64,000 nt of DNA from Henricia sp. BOLD:AAB3569. Its lineage: Eukaryota > Echinodermata > Asteroidea > Spinulosida > Echinasteridae. Numbering within the stretch: position 1 is the first letter of the stretch; every line of letters starts with the position of its first letter. Location of the stretch: assembly GCA_037783545.1 (NCBI GenBank), contig JBBELK010000636.1:496001-560000 (forward strand), given 5' to 3'. A program made the position numbers and the translations under genes. Of the stretch, positions 11,172 through 22,619 are shown piece after piece. Under the pieces are notes generated by a model that ran no database searches, was not told the DNA's origin, and saw nothing but the letters and a program-made list of their open reading frames with translations.

Positions 11172-11493
11172 CATCCTATTTGTGCTTAAAGGCTGAAAAG
11201 CTTCTGTCATAGCTCCTGTCATAGCGTCGGAAGGAACCCCTCTTTGAAAGCCTGATGTGGGGGAACGAAAATTCCCAACATCTAAGCGAGGTCTCTTGAA
11301 CTAACCTGTCTGGAAATTCTGGCCAGATCTGTCCTTATAATAAGAGGAGAAGGAAGATTTCCTGCGCAGATATCACTGGTAGATTTAGCAGTAACAGTAT
11401 GCCGATTGCCAGCGGCATGCAGGGGAACTCTACAAAGCCCATCCGTCCCGTCCAGCTAACTGTCTACCAATTTGAAATCTTCCAGCACTGCCT

Positions 11494-12840
11494 TCAAATT
11501 GCTACCGCACAGATTACCATCCCCGGTAATGGGAGCTTTTCGTAGTCTGGTTTTGGTATTGTCTGCCCAGCGTGTTTGCTGTAACTACTTGCCTGGAGGT
11601 CAAGCATGTCCAGCGTCGCTTCCTGAGCCATGCCTAACATACGAGAGGTAGACCCAATATCTATCCGCTCTTTTAGACTTTGGAAGGTCTGTTGATCTAG
11701 AGAGTCCTGTAGAATCTCTTCTAACTTAGAAACTTGTTTTGTTGCCGCTTCCAGCAGCCAAGATTGGGATACTGCGCATGCCATACCGATATTCGCCTCT
11801 TTTTCGATATTCATGAAGCGTCGATCAGCGACATTCAACATTTTATCGGCAAATTTGGGGGCCTCGGCTTTAAACCCAGGGGCCACTCGTCCAAGCTCAT
11901 GCACCATCAACGGGTCCAGTCTGGACGGCATCATATACTTCTTGTATAGTCCTCTTCTACAATCTTATACCGAGCCACAGCTGAAGCACGATACAGTGGG
12001 ATGCGTTCAGGGTTCCCCGCCCACAGATTGTCTATTAATTTCTTATGCCCAATAGCCAATGGGAGATGCACCTTATTACGCTTAGCCTCAAAACATGTTG
12101 AGGTAATCTCGGGTCTTCTCGGGGTCTTCTCATTCTTTAAAATGGGCATTCTTTATCGGTAGGAAATGAGCTACTTCTTTCACAACATCAAAGAATGCAT
12201 CTGTGGTAACATCCTTGCCATCAAACTCTAGCACGGTGCCCTCAAAATCACGGTCCGCTATACTAGAAGGATCTGGTTCCCAACCCACTTGGCTGATTGA
12301 ATTTTGGGGGGAAACATCTTCCTGGACCGACTTGCGTTTAAAATTGCCCATTGAAAACCGAGACGAGGATTCATCAAACAGCTCCTCCGGCTGAGGATGC
12401 AACAATAACGAATCACCACTGTCAGCAATACTGTCATGGTTGCCTTCACGTGACAACCTTGCAAGTCTAAAGCCACTAGAGCCCCCCACAGAGGCACCTG
12501 GCTGGTGGTGGACAGTAACGTGGCCCTCGGCCGGAGCAGCCGATTCAAAAGAAAACTCATTTACAGGGCGAGAGGTGTAAGAGGTACGGGCTGGGCTCAA
12601 TTCCTGAGTAAGCCCACTGACCGTATTTTGCATCATTTGCTGCATGCGCTTTTCAAAATTGTCAAAGCTCTGTTGAAACTCTGCCCTATCGACATAACGG
12701 TCAGCAGGCGAGACATTAGCAGGAGTCTGTTGTGGGTTGCGCAGGGCCTGTTTGGCAGCTTCATCCGCCAATTTCTGCCTGTTCTTCTCCTTTGCTTCCA
12801 CTACAAAGGAAGACCACAATTCTGCGAACATAATGCCCAT
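11494..12840 (-). pseudogene. DIRS element 1 gag-like ORF1 remnant
   Basis: The first part (12840-12130, 236 codons from ATG) is acidic and Ser/Gln-rich, with a coiled-coil-like stretch (FQQSFDNFEKRMQQMMQN). Next to its stop, the overlapping frame MPILKNEKTPRRPE continues the same protein, showing a single frameshift near 12140. A second shift near 11935 leads into PLMVHELGRVAPGFKAEAPK and on to about 11494. Position before RT and the lack of enzymatic motifs fit a DIRS ORF1 (gag-like) protein. Confidence 0.65.
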
Positions 12841-13355
12841 TAGTTGACATAATTCACAATTATGTCCATTAGCGGCACTTTAAACAGAGTGAATGCGGAT
12901 CATCCATTCCTAAAACTCGTCGACATGATCCACCAGAACATGATTTAGTCCCGTCATGCTGCGAGGGACATGTGGGATTACCGGCCATGCCGCCAATTTT
13001 CTCCATTGCCGCCATTTTGGAAACTCCCCACGAGAGATCCACAGGCAAGCTAGCTTACACTGTTTTGTTGTTAAATCTGCCACCTGCAGCAGCAGCAGAA
13101 TTTTAACACAACAATTAGTACTCCGGGCCTAAACCCCAATATAATTTGCTATACTCGCGCAATCCGACTAGGGTTCTGAAACCCTAGAAATCTTCGCGAA
13201 CTTTGTAGTTTTTCTACGATGGCACGAAAAAACACAACTGAATGGGATGATGCACAAAGAAACACTGGTGCGCATGCATGGAGTGGATGGTCAGGGGACC
13301 CAGATGTTGGCACGTTGTTTTTTCTTTGAGTACAATTGGATGGTGGTTTGGGGAA
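12841..13355 (-). other. DIRS element 1 5' leader region
   Basis: Noncoding sequence between the 5' inverted repeat and the gag-like ATG (minus sense). It has a short CAG run (gcagcagcagcag) near 13088 and an inverted pair ctagggttctgaaaccctag at about 13168-13188. No gene seen. Confidence 0.55.
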
Positions 13356-13408
13356 CTGTCCTATTAGTAAATACCGAGGCAGAAGTAAGTATACGAATGC
13401 GAAAGAAT
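13356..13408 (+). repeat. DIRS element 1, 5' inverted terminal repeat
   Basis: Partner of the inverted copy at 2599-2653; about 50 bases are nearly identical. Sequence beyond GAAAGAAT diverges at both sites, marking the outer boundary. LINE sequence begins immediately outside. Confidence 0.8.
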
Positions 13409-13409
13409 C

Positions 13410-14440
13410 ATGTCACTAATTCACAGCTCACCTTGCAAATCCTGCAAACTCGACCCCATCCCAACTAAGCTCATCAAGGACAATGCTTCTACAATGGCAC
13501 CGATTATCTCCAACATTGTTAACATGAGCCTGGAATGCGGAGAGGTTCCCAAAGCACTCAAAATGGCCCATAGTGTACACCCTTTGCTAAAGAATCGTAC
13601 CTTGGATGAAAACTCACTACAAAGTTACCGGCCAGTCTCCAACTTACTATCATCATTAGACATAGGCAATGGCCCGTAGTCTCCTCCTCAAATTGTACAC
13701 CGCTGGAATCACCGGTTCAGCTCTCACCACAGCCCGCCTTTCCAATGCTGCCACTTTCAGTTCAGTGATATCACACCCCGACCATTCTCGAATGTTATCC
13801 ACCCACCGCATCTTTGGTCGTCCCACTGAATGATGACATCCCGATGACATTACTACATGTATATTACCTGTCAAAGATGCTTGAACTTCTCCAAGACTAA
13901 GTAACATTACAATCTCCTGGACTATAGACAGTATGCATATCGCAAGAGCCATAGTGTAGAGACATTACTTTTAAACCTATGTCCAATGATATTTTGTGTG
14001 GCATGAATGATGGAAAGATTACAGCTCTTGTTTTATTGGACCTCTCCGCTGCATTTGATACAGTGGACCACTGTATTCTTGTCAACATTCTATCCTCACT
14101 TGGTGCCAAAGGCCAGGGACAGCCCTAAATTGGTTCACTTCATATTTACATAATCGCCAGCAGTCGGTGTGTATTGGTCAGGCCAAATCAAAACCTGTAC
14201 CTGTAGAATGTGGTGTTCCACAAGGTTCTGTTGGAGTACCACTTCTCTTTTCAGTTTATCTGAGTAGACTTGGTCATGTAATCAGTGGTCACAATGTCAA
14301 TTATCATTGCTTTGCTGATGATTTCCAACTATACAGTAACCTTCAGTCCAAATCAAGATGACGCAATTCGTAATTTAAGGATATTGAAAGAATGCATTGA
14401 AGATGTCAGTAAATTCTTTGCAACTAAATAACATAATAAA
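13410..14440 (+). pseudogene. CR1/L2-type LINE reverse transcriptase fragment
   Basis: The first part reads SCKLDPIPTKLIKDNASTM, VPKALKMAH, then SLQSYRPVSNL, the start of a non-LTR RT. After an inserted minus-strand piece it resumes with ALVLLDLSAAFDTVDH (motif A), ECGVPQGSVGVPLLFSVYL (motif B) and HCFADDFQLY (a variant of the YADD catalytic motif). These are hallmarks of the jockey/CR1/L2 group. Frame breaks, loss of the Leu-Gly in the SVLGPLLF motif and the insertion show decay. It starts right outside the DIRS 5' end. Confidence 0.85.
13656..13950 (-). pseudogene. Second LINE fragment (RT C-terminal tail) inserted in the first
   Basis: The minus strand encodes GRPKMRWVDNIREWSG followed by CDITELKVAALERR. 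The GRP-x-x-RW-x-DN(I/V) signature lies after the RT domain in many animal LINE ORF2 proteins. It interrupts the plus-strand LINE between its YRPVSN and DLSAAFD blocks. It is short and broken. Confidence 0.65.
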
Positions 14441-14444
14441 GGTG

Positions 14445-15412
14445 GCGATTTGTCCACGACGCATATATAAATAAAATTTACAGCGCACCTGGGGAAATAA
14501 AACGTGCACGTTTTGTCCTCATATGGGCAAGGATTTTGTCATCCAAATTTTCCCCAGGGGCGGGGAATTTATCACACGAAAAGTGACAACCCCCACCTCT
14601 TAGTCTTAGGTAGGACAGCCCGGGGGTGGGGGACTAGGAAGGGGTGGGAGAAACGAAGACCGTGCGTATAGCGAGTACATGTATGTACTCTACTGTCACT
14701 AGCACACACGGCCTACATTGTACGTGTACAAAGCCTAGCCGAGTAGCCGGTTCATGTCGGCTTAAACCTTCGAAAAGGTCTGCCAAATCTTTCTGCTAGC
14801 AACCACTAATGTATCCACACAGTCTACCGAAATACCAGACGATTAAACGAGACAGGCTTACCTTCAAATAACCGTCATTTCGGCTCAGAAACACCGCTAA
14901 TCTGACCGTGAACTTTCGCCATTTTGTGTGTGTTTTACTGTGTGGGTATACCGGGAGGTATGCCAGAGTGTATGCACACACAACGTTTTTACATGATCGA
15001 CAACGACGCGACACGTGAAAAAAATGATGCACTGGCGAAGTGCCATTCACCAATGGCAGCTTTTGCTGGACACCACGTGACATGGTTGGGCGATTTGTTT
15101 TAACCAACTTCGCTAATTTGCGTATGGTCAACTTTATAACCATAGTTGGTTAAAATACAGCCCTCTGATCTTATATTTTACACAACCCGCAGTTTACCCA
15201 ACCAGAAAGCAGAATATTTCTTAACCAACCCCTGGTTAAAGAAAAATTTACCCAACTCATAGAATTTAACCAACATTGGGAGGTTTTTAACCAACTGATT
15301 TTTAACCAGTGATATTTTAACCAGCGTTCTGAGAGTGTATAGTTCTATCATGTTGATCACTTCAAAAGGTTTGTTTTCTCATCAAATTTTTAAAACTTCA
15401 TTTTGCCAACAG
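14445..15412. other. RMDN intron, no gene seen
   Basis: Contains short inverted and direct runs of ttaaccaac near 15060-15310 (gttggttaaaa and its complement repeated several times), which look like a decayed low-complexity repeat. No exon, RNA gene or element is recognised. Confidence 0.5.
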
Positions 15413-15468
15413 AAAGCCATTGATCTGAATCCAAATGATGCAATGTGTCACCATTTAATGGGTCTTTG
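15413..15468 (+). CDS. RMDN1: RMDN-family gene, TPR exon KAIDLNPNDAMCHHLMGLW
   Basis: A 56-base exon between acceptor (ttttgccaacag) and donor (gtgagt). It reads KAIDLNPNDAMCHHLMGL plus the first two bases of a Trp codon completed by the next exon, so it ends in phase 2. The KAI(D/E)LNP(N/K)DA pattern is a canonical TPR helix and matches RMDN1 KAIELNPKDA followed by HLMGIW. Phase matches both neighbours exactly, which is strong evidence for a real exon despite the small size. Confidence 0.92.
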
Positions 15469-15943
15469 GTGAGTAAGCAATTTTAAAAGGGAGTTATGAT
15501 CCTAAAATAGCTTTTTTCATGGATTTTATCAAGGTGTTAAATTACTTTTTCAATTATAAGTCTATCGGGATAGCTTTAGTTGAAAGTTGACCTCTGTTGT
15601 ATCAATAAAGTACTATAGTGAAAATGTCACCCTTTGTGTGCTGCCAATTAGCTACATGTACAGGTTACTGGGTCTAACCGAAAATGCACATTCACATAAA
15701 AACTGCACATGCCCGAAAGCAAATGAGGCACACTGTATTAACAAAAGTTTACCATTTGCATGCGCGTACAACCTGCGTAAAATCTGTGATTAAAGAATCG
15801 AGCAACCCGACACGCAGCACTTCTAAAAAAATGCAACATGTATATTAACAAGACCTGCAGAAAAGTACACAGAGTATTGAAACATGGGGGCGTTCAAAAA
15901 AATGATCTGTTCACACTCCTTTAACCCCTTTTTTTATGAGCAG

Positions 15944-16031
15944 GTGTTACACATTTGCTAAATTGTCGTGGACTGAGATCAATATTGCAAAGCTTGTATT
16001 TGAGACTCCGCCCACCTCAACGGATGAAGAG
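15944..16031 (+). CDS. RMDN1: RMDN-family gene, exon CYTFAKLSW...PPTSTDEE
   Basis: Eighty-eight bases after a tttttttatgagcag acceptor and before a gtgagt donor. The first base completes the Trp codon of the previous exon, then CYTFAKLSWTEINIAKLVF and ETPPTSTDEE follow in frame. The family signature WCYTFAEMPW...IAKMLFATPPSSTYE of RMDN1 is clearly recognisable. Ends in phase 0. The intron to the previous exon is only about 475 bases and holds no obvious repeat. Confidence 0.93.
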
Positions 16032-16123
16032 GTGAGTCTATGAACCTAGCTCCGTGCCATGGTCTGGCAAGGTTGTTGACTTTCACTTGCTGTCTGACTA
16101 AGGGCAAGTTTGAGCTTTAGTTT

Positions 16124-17035
16124 TACAGGGTGTCCCCCCAAAATGTTTTTTATTTACGTAGTTTTCCCCGGATCCTGCAGTAGGGAATCTTCTTTACACA
16201 TGAAAAAGGTCTTTGTTGCATCAAAATCAGTCAAGCGAATCAAAAGTTATGTAATTTTTGTTGCAGCAAAGTCACACCCTACATGTAGTTCATGAACCGG
16301 GGGCGTGTTCAACAGCGCAATACATACATGTACATGTACGCCGATATTGGCCATACTGGCATACCGAAAACATAATTGAACACAACTGATGCACGGTATT
16401 CCCAATATATATTGCATCTCAAGCAATCCCAACTAAAACGTGGTACGCTTAAATTTCCATACCAAGATGGCAGACGGATAAATTGTGGCTACGACCTAAG
16501 GGTTTTAGGTCAATATTTTGCTTCAACATTCAGCGTGCGGAACAGAATTTCAAAGTGTTTATTCTTCAACTGTGGATAACCACTGCCAGCTGAGTCAGTA
16601 GTTTTGATTTTCAATGTAATTGCCAGAATCTTTGTGTTCAGCTTGCAGCCGTATCATGCTTTGCAAACCGCATTGTCTACAGTGTCCATGTTTGATCGTA
16701 CGTTTTGGGATGCAGTCATTCAATGAGCCGTTTCGGTTGCAACATACAGACGCTGCCATACATACATGTATTTCGGTATTGCTCTGTTGAGCATGCCCCA
16801 GATCTGATTATTTGACACCCATGATTATTTTGCCACCCATGCAGTTTAGGATTAGTCAATAGGCAGTCATCACTCCTAGTTAAGGGTTGACATAACGTTT
16901 CATACGCTTGACTGATTTTGATGCAAAAACAAATATTTTTCATGCAAGAAGATTCCCTATCGGGATCCGGGAAAACCTACATTGTACATTTTAAAGTTTA
17001 CAGGTTTGACCTGGACATATTTTTTACACCCTGTA
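16124..17035. mobile_element. 912-bp TIR element with TACAGGGTGT ends
   Basis: Ends begin TACAGGGTGT in inverted orientation. The match extends about 130 bp inward with gaps: ttttcccCggatcc, tagggaatcttctt and catcaaaatcagtcaagcg occur in both arms. There is no transposase frame. The same terminal decamer bounds the unrelated-looking element at 47008-47757, so two elements in this window share one end type. Confidence 0.75.
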
Positions 17036-17039
17036 GAGC

Positions 17040-17720
17040 GTGTTTCTACTGAACATGATTAACGTTTTTAAACGGCTAGTATCGCCCCCGCACCCCCATT
17101 TATTAAATTTTGATGTTTATCATGGAGGTGTACCGGTATGTGTCTACAACACCATCACAACTTGTTTTCTACCAAAATTCGACAGCCTTTTGTTTAAAAC
17201 GCAAAGCAGTTCCGACCCTCTTCACCCGAAAATCTGAATCGCTCCAGGTCACTTGGTTTGTTGATAAACAGGGTTTTGACATCATCTGGCTTTTTGCACG
17301 AGAACAATTCTTCAAAAAACACCATTGAACAGAGACGGTTTTCGGAGTTTTTGCATGTAAACGTATGGAACTGCCGACCGTGTTTGCTCGTGTTTTTTCA
17401 GAATCGCGTCACAGGGTCATGCGCATATCATTAATACCTAATAAGCGTTTCAAAAATCGCGAAAATTTCATTTTCGAAAACTGCACTTTTGCTTGCGATT
17501 TATCCACTTAAAACGGACAATTTGAAATAAACAGCGGTATAAGTCGGCTGGAGGGATATGGACTATCGAAAAAGGTGCAAATGCTGGATTTTTCGTCAAG
17601 GGGATAGGAATACTAGCTCTTTAAAATGCTTTGGTACTTTTATCTATTCGGTAAAAACCACATTAAATGATTATTTGCTGTTTCACAACAGCAAGTTAAA
17701 ACCTGTTAGGAGAAGTTTTT
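17040..17720 (+). repeat. Dispersed repeat family R5, copy 1
   Basis: An inverted, diverged copy lies at about 50930-51990. Shared strings include gtctacaacaccatcacaac, tgataaacagggttttgac, gcgatttatccactt and tatggactatcgaaaaa. Copies differ at many positions. No coding capacity is shared. Confidence 0.65.
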
Positions 17721-18595
17721 TTCTTTCCGTTAGCAATAGAAACACACATCTGCGATGATTGCAAGCATCCGCCGGTGTCTGACGCCAAGGACGCTTGTGA
17801 TTCGATCACAGGCTTTAATTCATACAATACAAAGCAATATAGTAGCCAGCAACGTCCCTTGTTTTGCTGCATTTGCATGAGGAGTTCAAAGGTTACATTT
17901 GTATCACTGGAACTGCGATATTCTTTAAACGGTGGAATTATAGGGTACATGTACCAGTGCTTTCCCGTAGCATACAAATATGACCATGACCTTAGCATAC
18001 AAATTTCCGCCCGTTATTTTAGGTAAAGTTTCATTTCAAAGAATCGTGGGCGTGCATACTGCTTAGAGAAAAATGACGGAGAAAAAGAAAGCGACAAATT
18101 TGACATAATGATTTTGGGCGTTTTTCATTCATGAGACCAATGAGTAGCCACATACAAAACTGTAACATGTTTTCGTGTGATTACCGCCATTTTGCATGAT
18201 TATTGCATGGCAACTGCAAAAGTACGCATGCGTAATAGGACTGCAATGCACAGTACCCTCGCGAAAATCACACACCGTACATTCACACAATCAATCCTGG
18301 TGATCATCGCATCGATGCGAAATTTTTGACGAGGTATTGATCCGTGCGACAGTACCGGTACACATAACACACGGGACCCATGTGATTTTGTGACAGTGAA
18401 GCACTTTCACACGACACCATATCCCTGCATTTATTTTGTGACATTGATTTCATCGCACAGGACCCTCGTTATGGCCTACATGTAAATACTAGTATTTTGT
18501 CTGCAGTAGAAACAGCCAAGATAACGATTAAAGGTGTTGCCAATCGTATTGCAAAAAAAAAAATACCGGTATTAATTGCTTATCTAACCGCAAAC

Positions 18596-18750
18596 TGATC
18601 CCGAGCTCGGGATCGAACCCTCCGCCAACGCGAGACAAATCTCAGGGTCTGATCCGAGGCCAATTTGTGGTCCCAAGAGCGTTTACACTCAGTTTGTGAT
18701 CCGGGGCTGATCTCGAGCTCGGTGTTCGACCCCGAGCTCGGGATCAAGTG
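18596..18750. repeat. Inverted-repeat element with GATCCCGAGCTCGGGATC ends
   Basis: The ends tgatcccgagctcgggatcg and its complement bound about 150 bp. Each arm is itself palindromic (CCCGAGCTCGGG). An inner block (gatctcgagctcggtgttcg) repeats the motif. Likely a MITE. Confidence 0.65.
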
Positions 18751-18880
18751 TAAACAGGGTCAAAGTGCCATTTTTTATTGAGCTACCGTCAGGGAATCAT
18801 CGGAATCATCTTGCTTCATCGAGGCGTGCTGTCTGAATGGTGACATTCCCTAACGGCTCCCCAGTAAACACATTGTCTAT

Positions 18881-18951
18881 AGTGGGGCTTGAACCCACAA
18901 CCTCCCAGTTGTGGGGCCCGGCCCACTTCATACGGTAGACCACATGCGCTC
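18881..18951 (-). tRNA. tRNA-like sequence (pseudogene or SINE head)
   Basis: The minus strand has a good B box (gggttcaagcc) in a T-arm-like stem GTGGG/CCCAC and a weak A-box-like region (gtggtctaccg) before it. The D arm is poor and no clean cloverleaf with an unambiguous anticodon is seen. It is probably a tRNA-derived repeat and not a working tRNA. Confidence 0.35.
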
Positions 18952-19979
18952 TTTTTACTTAAACACAGCCAGAAAGATACATTTTCTGTTTAAATTGCGG
19001 ACGAATGGATTTTAAAGGGAAAAAAAAGACCGGACTGTCTCTAGGGCAGCCAGTGTTTCCCCTCAGGCCTGGCTGACTTAAGCATCGAGGTGGTACACCA
19101 AACTTGGCGAGCGCACGGGCGATGAGTCCAAATTCACGCTAACCAGTTGGGCAGATTTCACTAACGATTTGCGATGGTTGCTTATGCCCAAATCCATTGC
19201 TAAACTTGAAATCCATCGCAACTTAGCGTGCAATGGAATTGAAGTTAACGATCGTTCTTATGATGATCGCACATTTTTATGTTAGTGACATGTGGTTGCC
19301 AAAATTCCGCTGATTCCCTTCGCTTCTAATGTGTACTTGATTGAAGAAGGGCGCCAGCGAATCGCCCAAAAAGCCTGTTCCTATTGCTCGCGACTATAGT
19401 TCTCTCTTGCACGCGTGGCACACTTATGGGAAGCTCGCAGCCACAGCCATAAAACATGACGTGTAACCAGACATGTCACAGCAGTACGGCGTGTCCGTGC
19501 ATTTGGGTCTTTCTATAAATTAGGGGTGAAAAGTGACATTTAGTGTCCTCCGTTACACGTACTGATATGTGTTATTTTTCGTACAAAAATCCTTAAAATG
19601 GCTTTTAAACCATTTTGTATGAATTGTACATGTACTTTATGTACTCACTCTTTAAAATGGAAAGTATTTAAAGAATGTGTCCTGAATTTACAAAAACAAG
19701 ATATGTAAAATGTAACGATCATCGAGGGACACCAACATTGGACCCCTAATTCATAGAAAGACCCATTTAGCTGTATAGTATCTGAAAGAGACAGAGGATG
19801 ATGTTAATTAAATCAGTCAGGCGCCTATGACAGCATAATGCATATATGGCACTTTGTGTTGGATGTAGATGATATTACTGCACCATGCACTGAATTAATA
19901 ACGTTACTAATGTTTTTGAAACTTTATTCGTGAAAATAAAATGTTGGGAAATCTGGATGCCAAGTTGGGCAATTAACTT

Positions 19980-20055
19980 GGCTCCACCAGGATTCAAACC
20001 ACGGACCTTCTGCTGAACGTGCAGACGTACGCCCTACCAATTGAGCTATGAAGCC
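19980..20055 (-). tRNA. tRNA-like sequence with full acceptor stem, likely SINE or pseudogene
   Basis: The minus strand folds with a 7-bp acceptor stem (GGCTTCA/TGGAGCC, including wobble pairs), a D arm gctcaattggtagggc, and an anticodon stem TCTGC/GCAGA with loop acgttca. It has a B box (ggtttgaatcc). There are extra bases between the D and anticodon arms, position 33 is C instead of T, and the T stem has mismatches. A functional tRNA is therefore unlikely; a tRNA-derived SINE or pseudogene fits better. Confidence 0.5.
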
Positions 20056-20462
20056 AACTGATGGACCCGAATCACGGTAGTGCAGTTGTTTCTCGCTGAT
20101 TGGAATTGGCTATCACATATGAGCTTAGCAAGCCCTACAATAAGATATAACCACCCCTCCCAGAGATTATTTAAGATACACCCCAAAGTAAGCTAGTAAC
20201 GCCATTATTTTTTTTTTTCTGATATTTGTACCGGGGCGGCAATTTCGTGTAAAAAGTACCGAGGCGGCTCGAAAAAGCATTCGAGGCAGGCCACCTCACA
20301 GGTAATTAGGGGAAACAATGAGTGCAGCACAGAAAGCGCTCACCCAATGCTTTTGTTATCACAGTTAAACTGTACATGAACTACCTTCTTATTATCAACG
20401 CTCAACTGACAACAGTCACTAAGTTGTATTGCATATTGCATAATTACTTTGTTTTCCTACAG

Positions 20463-20493
20463 GCTTACAGTCATTTCAAGAAAGGTGAAGAAA
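20463..20493 (+). CDS. RMDN1: RMDN-family gene, micro-exon AYSHFKKGEE
   Basis: A 31-base exon after a long pyrimidine tract (tttgttttcctacag) and before a consensus gtaagt donor. It encodes AYSHFKKGEE plus one base (A) that joins the next exon to give Ile. It corresponds to ALGYFHRAEQ of RMDN1, the start of the next TPR-like helix. An earlier GT (gtgaag) would shorten the exon and break phase with the next exon, so the later donor is preferred. Confidence 0.85.
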
Positions 20494-20754
20494 GTAAGTT
20501 TCCATGCTTTAACATTTTCTACAGAAGAACAGAAATTGACTATAGATAGCTGTGGTTCCGCTTGAACTCACGGAGTACCGGTACCATGGCCGAGCAGTTT
20601 GGCACATTGCACTCAATATCATTTTACTGTGTCCTCAAGACATGTCTGTTTGTAATGCTTTTTGCATCAACTGAAGCATATCCCATGTGTAACACAAATC
20701 TGTAAACTAACAAATTAGTGACCCTGCTGAACAGTTCCTTTAACATCGCCAGTT

Positions 20755-21190
20755 CTCAAAGGAGCGTGACCAGATCACATTTTTCCCATACTTCACAACT
20801 TTATGATAAGTATACCTTATACATGTACATACAGTGTACATGTAATTGGTGATACGCAATATCAGACTTGAAATAAGTATAAAATGGTACAACACGCCCC
20901 CTGTACCTGATGTCAAGAATTTTTCTTATGCTGCCACCTGATCGTGTCATATTTTTCTCATTCCCATTTTGAAATTGTGCGCCCTCAATCCATATATTTC
21001 CAGGGATATCATTAAAAATCCACCAAAGTTTTCTAAACTAATTTATCCATTCCATAAAGCAGTGCAGTGCAGTGCAGTGCAGTGCAGTGATTATTACCCC
21101 AACCTTTTTGCTTGCACATTCAAATTGGAGATTGCAAATTTCCTGTTTTCTTCTCTGAGAAGATATTTTATATGATTGTTAGGTTAGAAC
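20755..21190 (+). repeat. R4 family element (ggagcgtgaccagatcac), copy 1
   Basis: It shares ggagcgtgaccagatcac, tatttttctcatt and ttttatatgattgttaggtt with copies at 45563-45928 and 60072-61160. The complete copy at 45563 shows TIRs TTAAAGGAG-TGACCAGA, so R4 is a TIR element. This copy carries a short (CAGTG)n run near 21060 and abuts the next RMDN exon. Confidence 0.65.
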
Positions 21191-21324
21191 GAACCTTCAA
21201 AAGGTATTATGCACACTGGTTCAAAATCTGTAGAGGTAATGATTATTTCAGGTCACTTTTTAAATTGACATTCTGGTTGACCGATATTCTATGTTTATTT
21301 TAAAACACCTCACTTCCTTTGCAG

Positions 21325-21458
21325 TCAGTCCCGGTTTCTACAGCTGGAACCTGGTGAAGCTTGGCTTGACTTGCCAACGTATGGGAAACAAAGAGGAAGC
21401 TGAAGGCTATATGAACAAGGCTAAGGACTATGATTGTATTAACGCCGAAGACAATCGC
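21325..21458 (+). CDS. RMDN1: RMDN-family gene, exon SPGFYSWN...NAEDNR
   Basis: A 134-base exon flanked by acceptor (cacttcctttgcag) and donor (gtaagt). With the base carried over it reads ISPGFYSWNLVKLGLTCQRM, then GNKEEAEGYMNKAKDYDCI and NAEDNR. This matches RMDN1 VDPNFYSKNLLLLGKTYLKL and its LMKAKDYPAHTEEDK, the last TPR-like hairpin. Ends in phase 0. The following intron is the largest (about 17.9 kb) and holds a foldback element, two Penelope copies and a GC-rich DIRS-type element. Confidence 0.93.
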
Positions 21459-21782
21459 GTAAGTCTGAATAAAAACGACACGGATATGATGAAATAATAC
21501 GTTTGAGTATGGATCATTTCAAGGCAATCGCAACATAAGTTTTAGAAAATGAAGTTCAGTGTGGGCTGATGACAACCACTAATACTACTTCTCAAATAAG
21601 TAAAGTTTTCTGTAATGGTAATTTCTTGACCCAGCAACCTCGGCTGCATATGGTGTGAAACACTATACAAATGTGACTATGACAATATTTATCTTGCCTG
21701 TAAAGTTTCTCTATCTCCTCAAAAGCCATGTCACATCCTGTTCTGTCCGTGATGCTCTCTTTTGTCTAATAAAGTTCTGCTA
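21459..21782. other. RMDN intron start, nothing recognised
   Basis: Sequence between the RMDN donor and the foldback element. It ends ttctgctaatagtcc, where the foldback arm starts. No feature seen. Confidence 0.5.
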
Positions 21783-22619
21783 ATAGTCCATGGGCCAGAG
21801 GGGCCCACCGTGCATGCGCCCACCCCCTCGAATTGACGAAACAACATTTTTTCTGGTAGGTTTGCATCTGTACTTTATTTTAAGACATGTTAACGTGAGA
21901 TTAACTGGGACTCACTAGTTGATTTTGGATGTTACATGAACCCTTAAGCCCAATACTTTTTACTGCCTTTTTAGGGTTAAGGGAAATTCAACTATCCATT
22001 GCATGTTCCGTCGAAATTTTCGTACAGATACAAGTTACCCCTCAAAATGTAGGTCTTGGTGAGTTCTACACAGTGGTACATCAGTTATTTCTTTTAATTT
22101 AGTAAGTAGGTCAACAGAGGTGAAAAGGTCAATTTTAAAGGGAGTTGCGCAAAATTTGGTAATCCTCGCCATCAAACAAAAATTAATAAAGTTTTACTAC
22201 AACATTATATTATTCTGTCTCAAAGTATTTTATTCGCCATATAAATACAAGTTAATTTGATTATATTGGTAAAAAGGCTTACTGCCACAACGTGGGAAAT
22301 AGGCGGGTTAATATAGCATCAAAAATACCCCAACCTCAAACAAATTACAGGCATGAAAGGGGTGGAGACAATAACTTCTCTAATATAACTGCTGATGTCA
22401 GATGTAGCTAATTTTATTGTTCAGTAATGTGTATAACATGATAGTGTGGCAAGACTGGTTGCACCAGCCACTATATGAGCCGCTAAGGCAGGGTGCGCCA
22501 CTCTGCCAGAATTGCCTCCCTGACAATCTGCACTTCTTTGGCTGTTTTTGAGACGTGGGATTCAAAAGGTCGGGTCATCCCACGCAGGTTTAATCAGGAT
22601 AAAAAACCTATCAAACTTG

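Larger units (their letters stand above)
2599..13408 (-). mobile_element. DIRS-type tyrosine-recombinase retroelement (element 1), interrupted
   Basis: Reading the minus strand from about 13.4 kb: an inverted terminal repeat, a gag-like region, RT, RNase H, then a tyrosine recombinase (YR), ending in the matching inverted repeat. This order and the YR in place of a DDE integrase define DIRS retroelements, which integrate through a circular intermediate. Two later insertions (2970-3497 and about 3565-8516) split the YR. Removing them leaves about 5.3 kb, a normal DIRS size. Several frameshifts disable the ORFs. It lies in the second visible RMDN intron, antisense to the gene. Confidence 0.85.
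17721..20462. other. RMDN intron with small repeats
   Basis: Apart from the inverted-repeat element at 18596-18750 and two tRNA-like sequences, this stretch is unannotated intron. It has scattered TACATGTA strings and an (A)n/(T)n run. No exon is seen. Confidence 0.5.
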
